Source of the DNA: Peribacillus acanthi
Lineage (GTDB): Bacteria; Bacillota; Bacilli; Bacillales; DSM-1321
Reading direction: 5' to 3'
Assembly (NCBI RefSeq): GCF_003073175.1
Contig: NZ_QBBX01000005.1
Location: 151,644 to 215,643 of the forward strand
DNA length: 64,000 nucleotides
Made by a program: the position numbers and the translations under genes
In this document: piece by piece, positions 36,127-44,716 of the stretch
Numbering within the stretch: position 1 is the stretch's first letter
Layout of the letters: each line of letters opens with the position of its first letter
The notes under the pieces: model-generated
The model's input: only the letters and a program-made list of their open reading frames with translations
Databases searched by the model: none
What the model was told of the DNA's origin: nothing

Positions 36127-37089
36127 TTACGTCAAAGTTATGATGACATTTCCCTTTTTGTGCCCCTTTTCTACATATCGGTGAGCCTCTGCAACTTCTT
36201 CCAATGGATATCTTCGATCGATGACAGCTTTGATTTTTCCAGCCTCATAAAGGTCTTTAAGATAGTTCAGATTTGCTTGGTTCTGCATAAGTCCCGCAGT
36301 TACAAAAATTGCTTTCTTTTTCCCAAACATCGTAGTCTTAAACATGTCAAATAGAATGGATAATGAAGGTACTGTGGAAAGGTATGTTCCTCTTTGCGTG
36401 AGAGAGCATTTACATTCTGTAAAGGAGCGTTTACCCACTGCATCGAAAATAACATCGTATGTCTGACTGTTCTTCGTAAAATCCTCCTTGGTGTAGTCAA
36501 TGACCTTATCTGCTCCATGCGACTTTACCAACTCAATATTAGTTGTACTGCATACTCCAGTAACTTCTGCACCCAAGTATTTAGCTATTTGTACCGCATA
36601 TATCCCTACTGCTCCAGACGCACCATTAATCAGAACATGTTGTCCGCGCTGTAACTTTGCCTTATCTCGAAGGAACGTCAGTGCGGTAGGTGCACCATCA
36701 CAGACAGCAACGGCTTCTTCATAGGTCATAGCAGACGATTTGATCGTTAGCGGAGTATCTTCGTGCAAACATTTGTATTCGGCTTGAGCACCAAACGTTC
36801 TTGTACTTAATCCAAATACTTGGTCGCCCACTTTATATTTCAAAACTCCTTTTCCAATAGCATCAATTTCGCCGGAAAGCTCCGCACCAAGTATTGGGTT
36901 TTTGGGTCTATTTAGACCGTAAACAAGCTTAACAATGGGGGATCCTTTTCGAAAGGTACAGTCTGCTGGTCCAACTGAAGCCGCATGTATTTTGATCCTT
37001 ATTTCATGATCTTTTGGGATTGGCGTATCGATTTCTTGAAGTTGAAAAACATCCGGTGTTCCATATTTTGTGCACACGATTGCTTTCAT
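36127..37089 (-). CDS. NAD(P)-dependent alcohol dehydrogenase / quinone oxidoreductase, second copy
   Basis: A 320-residue medium-chain dehydrogenase related to the 34692 protein. GroES-like half (GAELSGEIDAIGKGVLKYKVGDQVFG) and a Rossmann glycine motif INGASGAVGIYAVQIA; no structural zinc cysteines. RBS GGAGAGAGG. The same order of blocks (DVIFDAVGKRSF, HRYVEKGHKKGNVIITL) in both copies indicates an old duplication. Substrate unknown. Confidence 0.85.
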   Translation of the reverse strand: MKAIVCTKYGTPDVFQLQEIDTPIPKDHEIRIKIHAASVGPADCTFRKGSPIVKLVYGLNRPKNPILGAELSGEIDAIGKGVLKYKVGDQVFGLSTRTFGAQAEYKCLHEDTPLTIKSSAMTYEEAVAVCDGAPTALTFLRDKAKLQRGQHVLINGASGAVGIYAVQIAKYLGAEVTGVCSTTNIELVKSHGADKVIDYTKEDFTKNSQTYDVIFDAVGKRSFTECKCSLTQRGTYLSTVPSLSILFDMFKTTMFGKKKAIFVTAGLMQNQANLNYLKDLYEAGKIKAVIDRRYPLEEVAEAHRYVEKGHKKGNVIITLT

Positions 37090-37269
37090 ATGGCCTCTCT
37101 CCTTTTTTTCATCTTCTTACTTATAGAATTGCACCTCTTATTAGGAGTAGGGTAATAACTAAAGGAATGTGGAAATCTAGTAGTCAATTGTTGTTGGATG
37201 ATTTCAAGATGAGGGTAACGTCCGTTATGGGTGCTGATTAGGATATTTATTTTTTATATAGTTATTGCC

Positions 37270-38001
37270 TTACATAGAAGTAAACTCATGTTTAGTAACT
37301 TCCCTCTTTCCAGAGATGAAATCAACCGCAGTTTCATCAAATCCCCTAATGAGGAGCCATATTGCTAAAATCATTTCATTAGCTGCTACTGGAACAGCTA
37401 AAATAGCACCCCAAAAAGATATTTGAGGAAATACGCCGAACATGACGAACAAAGAACAAACAAAAACACAAGTGGCCCCTGTCATCCCCAGAATTGATAT
37501 GAATCTCGGTACAAGTTTGGTTTTATAAAATATATAACTATACATCATCGTGTTTATACCTAGCATAAAAAGGGGACCAAGCATAAATGTCCAGTCGTGT
37601 ATTGCTTTTAGGATGATTCCTGAAGAATGAAAAGATGGGTGATCTGGGGCTTCAGCTGCTACAAATTCCTGGCTTAAGGTTAAGAGGGACAATACACTGA
37701 TTAAACCAATTGTAATAATAATCGCTTCAAGAAACCTGAAGCATACGTGCCATAGTGCGATTGTTTCATTATACATTCTTAACAATGGAAACATGGTAGT
37801 AGCTGTACCAACGGCTGAAACGACAAGAATTAACTCCATAAGCGCTCCTAATATCACTTGGTTGGCATGTTCAGAACCTTTTATTAGGTAATCGGGACCA
37901 TTTAAGATAGGATCGTATAAATTAAGACCTATCACAGCCGAAACAGCAGCTAGTATAAATAAAACACCCACAATTTTTGCAGCTTTTTTGTTTGAATTCA
38001 T
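37270..38001 (-). CDS. DUF4386-family membrane protein
   Basis: A 243-residue polytopic membrane protein with about six helices, starting at 38001 (MNSNKKAAKIVGVLF) after GAGGGG. Helix 1 (IVGVLFILAAVSAVIGL) and the LGPLFMLGINTMMYSYIFYK segment match the DUF4386 family. It follows the XRE gene with its start inside the last part of the regulator's 3' flank, forming an operon of two membrane proteins around a regulator. Function unknown. Confidence 0.75.
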   Translation of the reverse strand: MNSNKKAAKIVGVLFILAAVSAVIGLNLYDPILNGPDYLIKGSEHANQVILGALMELILVVSAVGTATTMFPLLRMYNETIALWHVCFRFLEAIIITIGLISVLSLLTLSQEFVAAEAPDHPSFHSSGIILKAIHDWTFMLGPLFMLGINTMMYSYIFYKTKLVPRFISILGMTGATCVFVCSLFVMFGVFPQISFWGAILAVPVAANEMILAIWLLIRGFDETAVDFISGKREVTKHEFTSM

Positions 38002-38044
38002 ATTTTTATCCCCTCGCTTCATAAATTCGAAAACAATATTCACC

Positions 38045-38269
38045 TTACTGCTTTGTGTCTTCCCCATAATAAAATATCTCTTCTAACGGTAAGTTAAAGG
38101 TGTGTGCAATGCGAAAAGCTAGTTCTAGAGATGGGGAGTAATTCCCCTTTTCGAGAGCCACGATGGTCTGTCTGGTTACGCCCACCTTGTCAGCCAACTG
38201 TTGCTGAGTCAATTCATCATGGTTGAAACGTAATTTTCGAATGTGATTGCCGACAAGATTTTTACCCAT
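38045..38269 (-). CDS. XRE-family transcriptional regulator
   Basis: A 74-residue one-domain helix-turn-helix protein of the YozG/Cro type ([39 protein letters not shown]). It starts 3 bases after the stop of the membrane gene upstream, so the two are coupled. Small XRE proteins paired with a short membrane protein are common in Firmicutes and usually autoregulate. The palindrome at 38742-38764 behind the operon promoter is a candidate operator. Confidence 0.85.
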   Translation of the reverse strand: MGKNLVGNHIRKLRFNHDELTQQQLADKVGVTRQTIVALEKGNYSPSLELAFRIAHTFNLPLEEIFYYGEDTKQ

Positions 38270-38272
38270 TTT

Positions 38273-38719
38273 TTATACTCCTCTCCGATAGTGATAAAGT
38301 TTTGTAACAGAGCCCATCACATCTGAAATGAACCCTGAAGTAATCAGAATAATGAACATCATATGTGAGGGCTGAAAAATGACCAGTGATCCCATTGCAA
38401 TAAGAAACCCAATGATAAATACGAAAAATGAATTTCGTTGCGCTTTCAATTCAATTAACTTATCTAATTCATCCGCAAATGTTGGTTCTTTTTCGTTGGT
38501 TGTAATTCTAAATACAATGTTGAAAATAATGCTGATAATGATATGTGCAACTATTGAAAACAATGTCAGGAAGAGGACAAATGTACCCCAATAACGAATA
38601 GCTTCAATTGACTCCAGCCCCCCTCCTGGAAAACGCGGATACATGTACAAACAATAAGAGACGAAAATGAGTATAGTACTAATTACAGATACGATGCTTT
38701 TCTTTTCTTGGTATGTCAT
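38273..38719 (-). CDS. Membrane protein paired with the XRE regulator (DUF2178-like)
   Basis: A 148-residue protein with four predicted helices (about 9-27, 45-70, 96-114 and 118-135) and a charged loop between the second and third (NEKEPTFADELDKLIELKAQR). I see a resemblance to the DUF2178 group that accompanies small XRE regulators, without being certain. RBS AAGGAGG. First gene of the 38719-37270 operon. It may modulate the regulator. Confidence 0.6.
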   Translation of the reverse strand: MTYQEKKSIVSVISTILIFVSYCLYMYPRFPGGGLESIEAIRYWGTFVLFLTLFSIVAHIIISIIFNIVFRITTNEKEPTFADELDKLIELKAQRNSFFVFIIGFLIAMGSLVIFQPSHMMFIILITSGFISDVMGSVTKLYHYRRGV

Positions 38720-38741
38720 GATTCAAACCTCCTTGTTTGAT

Positions 38742-38764
38742 AAATTTTACAAAAAGTAAAATTT
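38742..38764. promoter_or_regulatory. Palindromic candidate operator of the XRE operon
   Basis: AAATTTTAC (38742-38750) and GTAAAATTT (38756-38764), a perfect 9-bp inverted repeat just downstream of the predicted promoter, with a further GTAAAAT at 38777. Likely autorepression site. Confidence 0.5.
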
Positions 38765-38773
38765 GTTATACAT

Positions 38774-38802
38774 AATGTAAAATAAACTATACATGAAGTC
38801 AA
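38774..38802 (-). promoter_or_regulatory. Promoter of the membrane-XRE-DUF4386 operon
   Basis: TTGACT (38802-38797), 17-base spacer, TACATT (38779-38774) on the minus strand. Confidence 0.55.
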
Positions 38803-39323
38803 GTAAAAATTACAAAAATAGGCAGGAAGAGTTAAGTGTAGAAAAAACACAATACCTTACTAATTTAACTTGCTAAGAATTATCAAAATAAAACTGAATT
38901 TACTAAATCTTTCCTCCGATAGACTAATAATAAGTCCTTACTGCTATTTATTAATGTGGTCCTTCAAATTAAATGACACATTGTAATTACGTTTTAAACT
39001 ATTCTCTATGTTAGTAATTTAACTAAAAAGAGGACTATTCCTTCTAAATTTAATGCTCTCCTAAAAACTCTTCTTCAACTAAACTGCCACTTTTATTAGA
39101 AAAAGAAAATGCAGTAAGATAATTAAAATCTAAGCGTACCTTTTTAGAAAAACAAGATCTTTACTCAAACGACTTGGCTATTTTTATCATTGTCTCTTTT
39201 GTAACTTCTATATCTCTACCAGCACCTCCAGAAATATGATGGAAACAATACCAAAAGAAATTTGAAGATATAAATCATTCAACGTTAATAATGCTTTCCG
39301 TTCTTTAATACCTCCAAAATAAA
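38803..39323. other. AT-rich intergenic region, no gene seen
   Basis: About 520 bases between the XRE operon promoter and the terminator of the LacI-type gene. Read in both directions it shows only short frames without ribosome sites. It may be decayed coding sequence. Confidence 0.45.
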
Positions 39324-39351
39324 AGCGTGAATTCGTATATGAATTCACGCT
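39324..39351 (-). terminator. Terminator of the LacI-type regulator
   Basis: AGCGTGAATTC (39324-39334) and GAATTCACGCT (39341-39351), perfect 11-bp stem with 6-base loop; T-rich on the minus strand. Confidence 0.75.
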
Positions 39352-39388
39352 AAAATCTTATTGATATTTTCTTTACACTTTTAATCTA

Positions 39389-40426
39389 TTAAACCATTAA
39401 ACTAGCTTTATTGGTAGAACAAGAATGTCTTATTACCAGTTCGTGTGGCACAATGATGCGCTTCACTGGTTCTTTCGGATTTTCTAAAAGTTGAATCAAG
39501 CTCTTAGCGGCTTGATAGCCTAACTCAAAAATATTAATGTCCACCGAAGTTAGAGGTGGCTTTGAAAGCTCTGAGAATAAAACATTATTAAAGCTCAGGA
39601 TAGAAATATCATCTGGCACTAAAATATTCATTTCTGACAAAGTATTCAATACACCAAGAGCCATTAGATCATCGGCAACAACTAATGCTGTAGGAGGGTG
39701 CTTTAAGTTTAATAGTTTACTGATTGCTTCCTGACCACCCTCCCGTAGAAACTGACTATGGATGATAAATTCATCATTGCTTTGGATACCAGCTTCTCTA
39801 AGTGCTTTCTCATATCCTAATAAACGTTCAAGCGTTACCACGAAATTCAAGTCTCCACCGATGAAACCAATCTGCTCATGGCCCAGGTCAAGCAAATATT
39901 TCGTCGCTTCTTTTGTTGCTTTATAGTTGTCATTATCAACATGAGTGATTTGCTCGACATCCTTAAATGGCTTACCGATTACGACAAATGGAAATTTACG
40001 TTCCCTTAAATAGGTGAGAACACGATCTTCAATGCGAGAGTAAAGAAGGATGACTCCATCTACACGACCACCTTGGACCATCTGCACCACACCATCAAAG
40101 ATCTCATCTTCTGTTTTTCCCGTACTAATTTGAAGGGCATAATGTCTTTCGTGGGCACCTTCACTCAAACCACGCAAAACGGTTGGAAAAAATGGATTTT
40201 GAAAGAACACATCCGTCGAGTTAGGTAACACTAATCCAATAACCTGAGTGGATTGATTTGCTAGACTACGAGCAATAAAATTTGGATGATAGCCTAATTG
40301 ATCCATTGCCTCACGAACCTTCTCTTTTGTCCGTTCACTAATTCGAGGGTTATTTGCAATTACCCGAGATACAGTTGAGGGTGCTACATTTGCCAATTTA
40401 GCCACATCTTTAATTGTAATAGCCAT
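39389..40426 (-). CDS. malR: LacI-family regulator of maltodextrin genes
   Basis: A 345-residue LacI/GalR repressor. N-terminal helix-turn-helix (TIKDVAKLANVAPSTVSRVI, residues 3-22), hinge helix (GYHPNFIARSLANQSTQ) and a sugar-binding periplasmic-binding-like domain. Placed at the end of the maltodextrin locus and next to malL, so its job is most likely to repress it until maltodextrin is present; B. subtilis MdxR (YvdE) is the counterpart. An operator-like cre sequence lies 21 bases upstream of its start, suggesting catabolite control. Confidence 0.85.
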   Translation of the reverse strand: MAITIKDVAKLANVAPSTVSRVIANNPRISERTKEKVREAMDQLGYHPNFIARSLANQSTQVIGLVLPNSTDVFFQNPFFPTVLRGLSEGAHERHYALQISTGKTEDEIFDGVVQMVQGGRVDGVILLYSRIEDRVLTYLRERKFPFVVIGKPFKDVEQITHVDNDNYKATKEATKYLLDLGHEQIGFIGGDLNFVVTLERLLGYEKALREAGIQSNDEFIIHSQFLREGGQEAISKLLNLKHPPTALVVADDLMALGVLNTLSEMNILVPDDISILSFNNVLFSELSKPPLTSVDINIFELGYQAAKSLIQLLENPKEPVKRIIVPHELVIRHSCSTNKASLMV

Positions 40427-40446
40427 TCAACTCTACTCCTCCTCTC

Positions 40447-40460
40447 TTAAAGCGCTTACA
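40447..40460. promoter_or_regulatory. cre/MalR-like site upstream of malR
   Basis: Minus-strand TGTAAGCGCTTTAA matches the CcpA consensus TGWAANCGNTNWCA except for one base (A for C). Confidence 0.5.
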
Positions 40461-40503
40461 AAACCATTTAATTGAAAATTTTTACATTATTTACGTTTAT
40501 GAA

Positions 40504-40527
40504 GGGTGACCCAAAATCGAGTCACCC
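40504..40527 (-). terminator. Hairpin after malL
   Basis: GGGTGAC and GTCACCC, 7-bp stem; weak T stretch, so a terminator or processing hairpin between malL and malR. Confidence 0.5.
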
Positions 40528-40580
40528 ATTATTAATAAAAGTAAAATTTGGTTAAAGAATAAGTAGATTTAACCACTTAC

Positions 40581-42236
40581 CTATTTTAATACATAAACTC
40601 TTGTTTCGTAAGGGTTAAAAGTAAGATTTTCATTAGAAGTGTCTTCCACTTCTTCGTAATTGTGCAGCACTAATTCGTAGCCGTCTAATTCTACTGCAAA
40701 CGTTTGCGGTTCTGCGCCAAAGTTACAAAGTACAATAGCAGACTGATCACCATAAGTTCTTTTATATGCATACATAGCTGGATTTTCTTCTAATAGTAAT
40801 TCATAATCGCCATATACGAATACTTCATTGTCTTTACGTAGAGAAATCATCGCTTTGTAGAAGGAGTAGATGGAACTAGGATCATTTAATTGTTTTTCTA
40901 CATTGATGGCGGTATAGTTTGGATTGGTTTTCATCCAAGGCGTCCCTGTAGTAAAGCCAGCGTTTTTATCGTTATTCCATTGCATTGGAGTACGGGAGTT
41001 GTCACGACCACTTCTCCAAATGATCTCCATAATTTCTTGATGTGGACGGCCTTTTGCCGTTTCGATTCTGTAATAATTCTTCATTCCTACATCATCATAA
41101 TCATCAATAGATTCGAATTGGACGTTTGTCATCCCTATTTCTTGTCCTTGGTAGATAAATGGAGTCCCCTGCATCAAGAAGTAGCATGCTCCAAGCATTT
41201 TAGCGCTTTCTGCCCAATACTCTTCGTCATTCCCCCATGTAGACACGCTACGTGGTTGGTCATGATTTTCAAAAAATAAAGCATTCCAGCCTTTTTCATG
41301 CAAGCCTGTTTGCCATTTAGTCAAAGTTTCTTTTAACGCAATTACATCAACCGTATTGTTTGCTCCCTTTTCCCAAAGGCCTAAGTGTTCGAATTGGAAA
41401 ATCATATCAAACTTTCCGTTCTTTTCTCCAACCCATTCATCCGCTTGTTCGATTTTCACACCGTTAGCTTCTCCAACGGTCATAATATCGTACTTATCGA
41501 ACGTTTCTTCTTTTAATTCTTTTAAGAATTTATGGATGCCCTCTTGATTTGTGTGCATGTCAAAGGAAGAAACATACTCTTCTTTTTTCGGATTTGGCAT
41601 GTCAGGTAAACCTGGACGTTTTTTAATGTGGGATATAGCATCTACGCGGAACCCATCGATTCCTTTATCCATCCACCAATTCACCATATCATAGAGTGCT
41701 TTACGCACTTCAGGATTCTCCCAATTTAAATCAGGCTGTTTTACCGCAAATAAGTGAAGATAATATTGATTAGTCTTTTCATCAAGCTCCCAAGCACTTC
41801 CTGAGAATATACTTTCCCAGTTATTTGGCTCTTTACCGTTCTTACCATCTCTCCAGATGTACCAATCACGTTTTGGATGATCTTTAGAAGATCGAGATTC
41901 AATAAACCAAGGATGTTCATCACTTGTATGGTTGATAACTAAGTCAAGAATGACCTTCATCCCACGTTGATGAGCTTCCTCTAATAATAAATCAAAATCT
42001 TCCATTGTCCCAAATTCGTCTAATATATCCTGATAATCACTAATATCATATCCATTGTCGGCGTTTGGAGATTTGAAGAATGGACATATCCATAATACAT
42101 CAATCCCAAATTCTTTTAAGTAATCAAGTTTCGAAATGATTCCTTTTAAATCGCCGATTCCATCTCCATTACTATCCATAAAGCTGCGTGGATAAATTTG
42201 ATAACACACAGCTTCTTTCCACCAATATTTATTCAT
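40581..42236 (-). CDS. malL: Intracellular alpha-glucosidase (GH13)
   Basis: A 551-residue glycoside hydrolase 13 enzyme without a signal peptide, hydrolysing short malto-oligosaccharides after import. Catalytic residues: D199 (GFRVDA), E256 (TVGEANG) and D326 (FENHDQPR). The residue after the nucleophile is Ala (A200). In GH13 alpha-glucosidases Val here goes with alpha-1,6 and Ala/Thr with alpha-1,4 bonds, so a maltase rather than oligo-1,6-glucosidase preference is my inference. RBS GGGAGG; lies downstream of the amylase gene on the same strand. Confidence 0.92.
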   Translation of the reverse strand: MNKYWWKEAVCYQIYPRSFMDSNGDGIGDLKGIISKLDYLKEFGIDVLWICPFFKSPNADNGYDISDYQDILDEFGTMEDFDLLLEEAHQRGMKVILDLVINHTSDEHPWFIESRSSKDHPKRDWYIWRDGKNGKEPNNWESIFSGSAWELDEKTNQYYLHLFAVKQPDLNWENPEVRKALYDMVNWWMDKGIDGFRVDAISHIKKRPGLPDMPNPKKEEYVSSFDMHTNQEGIHKFLKELKEETFDKYDIMTVGEANGVKIEQADEWVGEKNGKFDMIFQFEHLGLWEKGANNTVDVIALKETLTKWQTGLHEKGWNALFFENHDQPRSVSTWGNDEEYWAESAKMLGACYFLMQGTPFIYQGQEIGMTNVQFESIDDYDDVGMKNYYRIETAKGRPHQEIMEIIWRSGRDNSRTPMQWNNDKNAGFTTGTPWMKTNPNYTAINVEKQLNDPSSIYSFYKAMISLRKDNEVFVYGDYELLLEENPAMYAYKRTYGDQSAIVLCNFGAEPQTFAVELDGYELVLHNYEEVEDTSNENLTFNPYETRVYVLK

Positions 42237-42293
42237 CTTCTATACCTCCCGATTCTAAGCTGGTTAAAGACCTTTGAATCGTTTTAATAATTT

Positions 42294-43832
42294 TCAATCC
42301 GGTTTTACTTTTCTTGATCTTTTTAAAACTAAAATGATGAACACTACAAAAGCTGTGTATACAGCTCCCATCGCTGATAAATAGGGAATATTAAGACCTG
42401 ACTTTTCAGTTAGGGCATAAATTTCCGCTTTCTCGCGATCAATGATTAACTCATACTTCCCATCACTTTCTCGGACAAGATCTCCAGCTAATAGACCACG
42501 TAATTCCTTGTCTTTAGCCAAAATATCTTTACCTATTGTAACATTTTGCGATTTAGAGGTATTGTTAACCGCCACAACAATCGTTTCGTCCTTATAGGTC
42601 CGTTTATATACCGCCATACCATTTTCTTCATGGATTAATTCCATGTCACCTCTAGTCAGCGCAGGTAATTGTTGGCGTAACTCTCCGAGCTTCGTGATAT
42701 AATCTATTAATTCTTTATCTGCTTTAAAGCCCATCAACCTTCTATTATCAGGGTCTTCTCCACCATCTAGGGCAATTTCAGATCCGTAATAGACAATAGG
42801 GATTCCAGGAACAGTATATAAATATGTAAGAGCCATTTTCCAACGTGTCCCAGGATTTTGCTTATTCTGAACAATTTCCCTAGTAAAACGTGTCATATCA
42901 TGGTTATCCATAAAATTCCCAAGAAGGTTCGGTCGATCAAAGAATGCCATATTTCTTTCAAGTGATGTAAACAACCAGCCTAAACTGTTGTCAGGCTTTG
43001 CAAACGCCGTACGAAGATGTTCGTTTTGCCCAAAGTCAACGAACCCATCAATTCCTGTATCTTGATAAGAAGACACAACACGTAGGTCATCATGCCATAC
43101 TTCTCCTAACAAATAAAAATCTTCTTTTACTGACTTCACTTCTTTGGAAAAATCATTCCAAAAATCTTTAGGAACATGCTTAACTGTATCCAGACGATAC
43201 CCATCTACATCCGTTTCTTCAATCCACCATTTTGCTGCATCTAACAAATATTTTCTTGTTTCAGGATTTTCCTGGTTCAAGTCAGGTAAGTCAAATAACC
43301 AATTGTTTTCCACTTCTTTTTGGTCTGCCCAGTTAGAGATGGGCTGTTTTTCATGAAACCAGTTCTTTTTGGAAGCATCATTCACCCAAGGATGGTTAGG
43401 TCCCACATGGTTTACGACGAAATCCAGAATGACTTTCATATCTCGTTTATGTGCCTCTTTGACCAATTTCTTGAATTCATCCATAGTTCCAAAATGCTCT
43501 TCTGTTTTATAGAAGTCACGAATCCAGTACCCATGGTATCCTCTATCTTCATTATCAAATACAGGTGTTAGCCATAATGCGGTATATCCCATATCCTTCA
43601 AATAATCCAGCTTATCGGTAATGCCTTTAAAATCACCACCGTTATATGCTTTTGGATCTTCAACATTTACTTGAAAATCATTTTTAAAATCTCCGTTATT
43701 AAAACGGTCGACCATAATGAAATAGATTGTTTCATCTTGCCATTTACGTTCTTCTTTTTCGACGGCACCTACAGGAAGGGCGTAAAAAAGAAGAAACGGA
43801 ATAATAATGAGTGAAAATAAAGACTTTCTCAT
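42294..43832 (-). CDS. Surface-anchored alpha-amylase family enzyme (GH13)
   Basis: A 512-residue GH13 enzyme with an N-terminal signal peptide (RKSLFSLIIIPFLLFYALP, cleavage near residue 23) and a C-terminal membrane helix (about 482-505, AMGAVYTAFVVFIILVLK) followed by a basic tail KRSRKVKPD. It should therefore work outside the cell while tethered to the membrane, next to the importer. Catalytic residues: D215 (GYRLDT), E244 (LLGEVWHDD) and D312 (MDNHDMTRF). No starch-binding domain is visible. It probably trims starch or long maltodextrins to sizes that MdxE can bind. Confidence 0.9.
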   Translation of the reverse strand: MRKSLFSLIIIPFLLFYALPVGAVEKEERKWQDETIYFIMVDRFNNGDFKNDFQVNVEDPKAYNGGDFKGITDKLDYLKDMGYTALWLTPVFDNEDRGYHGYWIRDFYKTEEHFGTMDEFKKLVKEAHKRDMKVILDFVVNHVGPNHPWVNDASKKNWFHEKQPISNWADQKEVENNWLFDLPDLNQENPETRKYLLDAAKWWIEETDVDGYRLDTVKHVPKDFWNDFSKEVKSVKEDFYLLGEVWHDDLRVVSSYQDTGIDGFVDFGQNEHLRTAFAKPDNSLGWLFTSLERNMAFFDRPNLLGNFMDNHDMTRFTREIVQNKQNPGTRWKMALTYLYTVPGIPIVYYGSEIALDGGEDPDNRRLMGFKADKELIDYITKLGELRQQLPALTRGDMELIHEENGMAVYKRTYKDETIVVAVNNTSKSQNVTIGKDILAKDKELRGLLAGDLVRESDGKYELIIDREKAEIYALTEKSGLNIPYLSAMGAVYTAFVVFIILVLKRSRKVKPD

Positions 43833-43872
43833 TTTCCGCTCCCCCTTAAAATACCTATTTAGCCCTTTAAGA

Positions 43873-44715
43873 TTATCCTTTTGTACCGCCTGCCGTCAAA
43901 CCAGATACGAAATATTTTTGGAAAAACAAGAACAATGTCGCGATTGGAATAGCAATTAGAACGGCACCTGCTGCGAACTTTGTAAACTCATTACCGAATT
44001 GTTTAGCTACCATCTCGTACAAACCTACTGTCATCGTCAGATTTTTATCAGAGCGAAGCAGAATTCTAGCTAAAATAAAGTCTCCTAATGGAGCAATAAA
44101 TGAGAATAGAGCAACTACAGCGATGATTGGCTTAGCTAATGGCATGACAATTTGCCAGAAGATACGAATATGTCCTGCACCATCCATTTTAGCTGATTCG
44201 TCTAGTTCTTTTGGAATAGTGTCTAAATAACCTTTCATCAACCAAGTGTTCATTGGAATTTGTCCACCAACGTACACAAGGATTAATCCAAGGTGTGTAT
44301 CAATAAGTCCTGTACGGTTAGCCAATACGAATATCGCGATTAATGCTGCGAAGTTCGGAATCATTTGCAGGATTAAGAATGTCAAAAGTCCATTTTTTCT
44401 TCCAATAAATCTATATCTTGAAAAAGCATAAGCTGTAAATGAAACTGAAATAACAGTTAGAGCCATCGTAGATAAACTTATTTTCATTGAGTTCCAATAC
44501 CATAGGATATAGTTAGATTTCTCAAGGTCAAATAAATATTGATAATGAGCAAGGGTTGGATTTTCTGGGAACATTCTAGATCCAGATAAGCTTGCCCCTG
44601 GATTTAAAGAAGACCCGATAACCCAAAGCAATGGGTAAACAACGACGAAAATAACTGCAAGAATAATTAAGTAGGAAACTGTGAGTCGGATAATTTTATT
44701 TTTCTTCATGCTCAT
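43873..44715 (-). CDS. mdxG: Maltodextrin ABC transporter permease MdxG/MalG
   Basis: A 280-residue permease of the MalG type. Helices begin at about residue 13, and the EAA loop reads ELDESAKMDGAGHIRIFWQIVMPLAKP (around 175-200), which docks on the ATPase. Its start follows the malF stop by two bases (ATG at 44715, stop at 44717), so the two are coupled. The locus holds no ATPase gene; as in B. subtilis, a shared MsmX-type ATPase encoded elsewhere is presumably used. Confidence 0.93.
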   Translation of the reverse strand: MSMKKNKIIRLTVSYLIILAVIFVVVYPLLWVIGSSLNPGASLSGSRMFPENPTLAHYQYLFDLEKSNYILWYWNSMKISLSTMALTVISVSFTAYAFSRYRFIGRKNGLLTFLILQMIPNFAALIAIFVLANRTGLIDTHLGLILVYVGGQIPMNTWLMKGYLDTIPKELDESAKMDGAGHIRIFWQIVMPLAKPIIAVVALFSFIAPLGDFILARILLRSDKNLTMTVGLYEMVAKQFGNEFTKFAAGAVLIAIPIATLFLFFQKYFVSGLTAGGTKG

Positions 44716-44716
44716 A

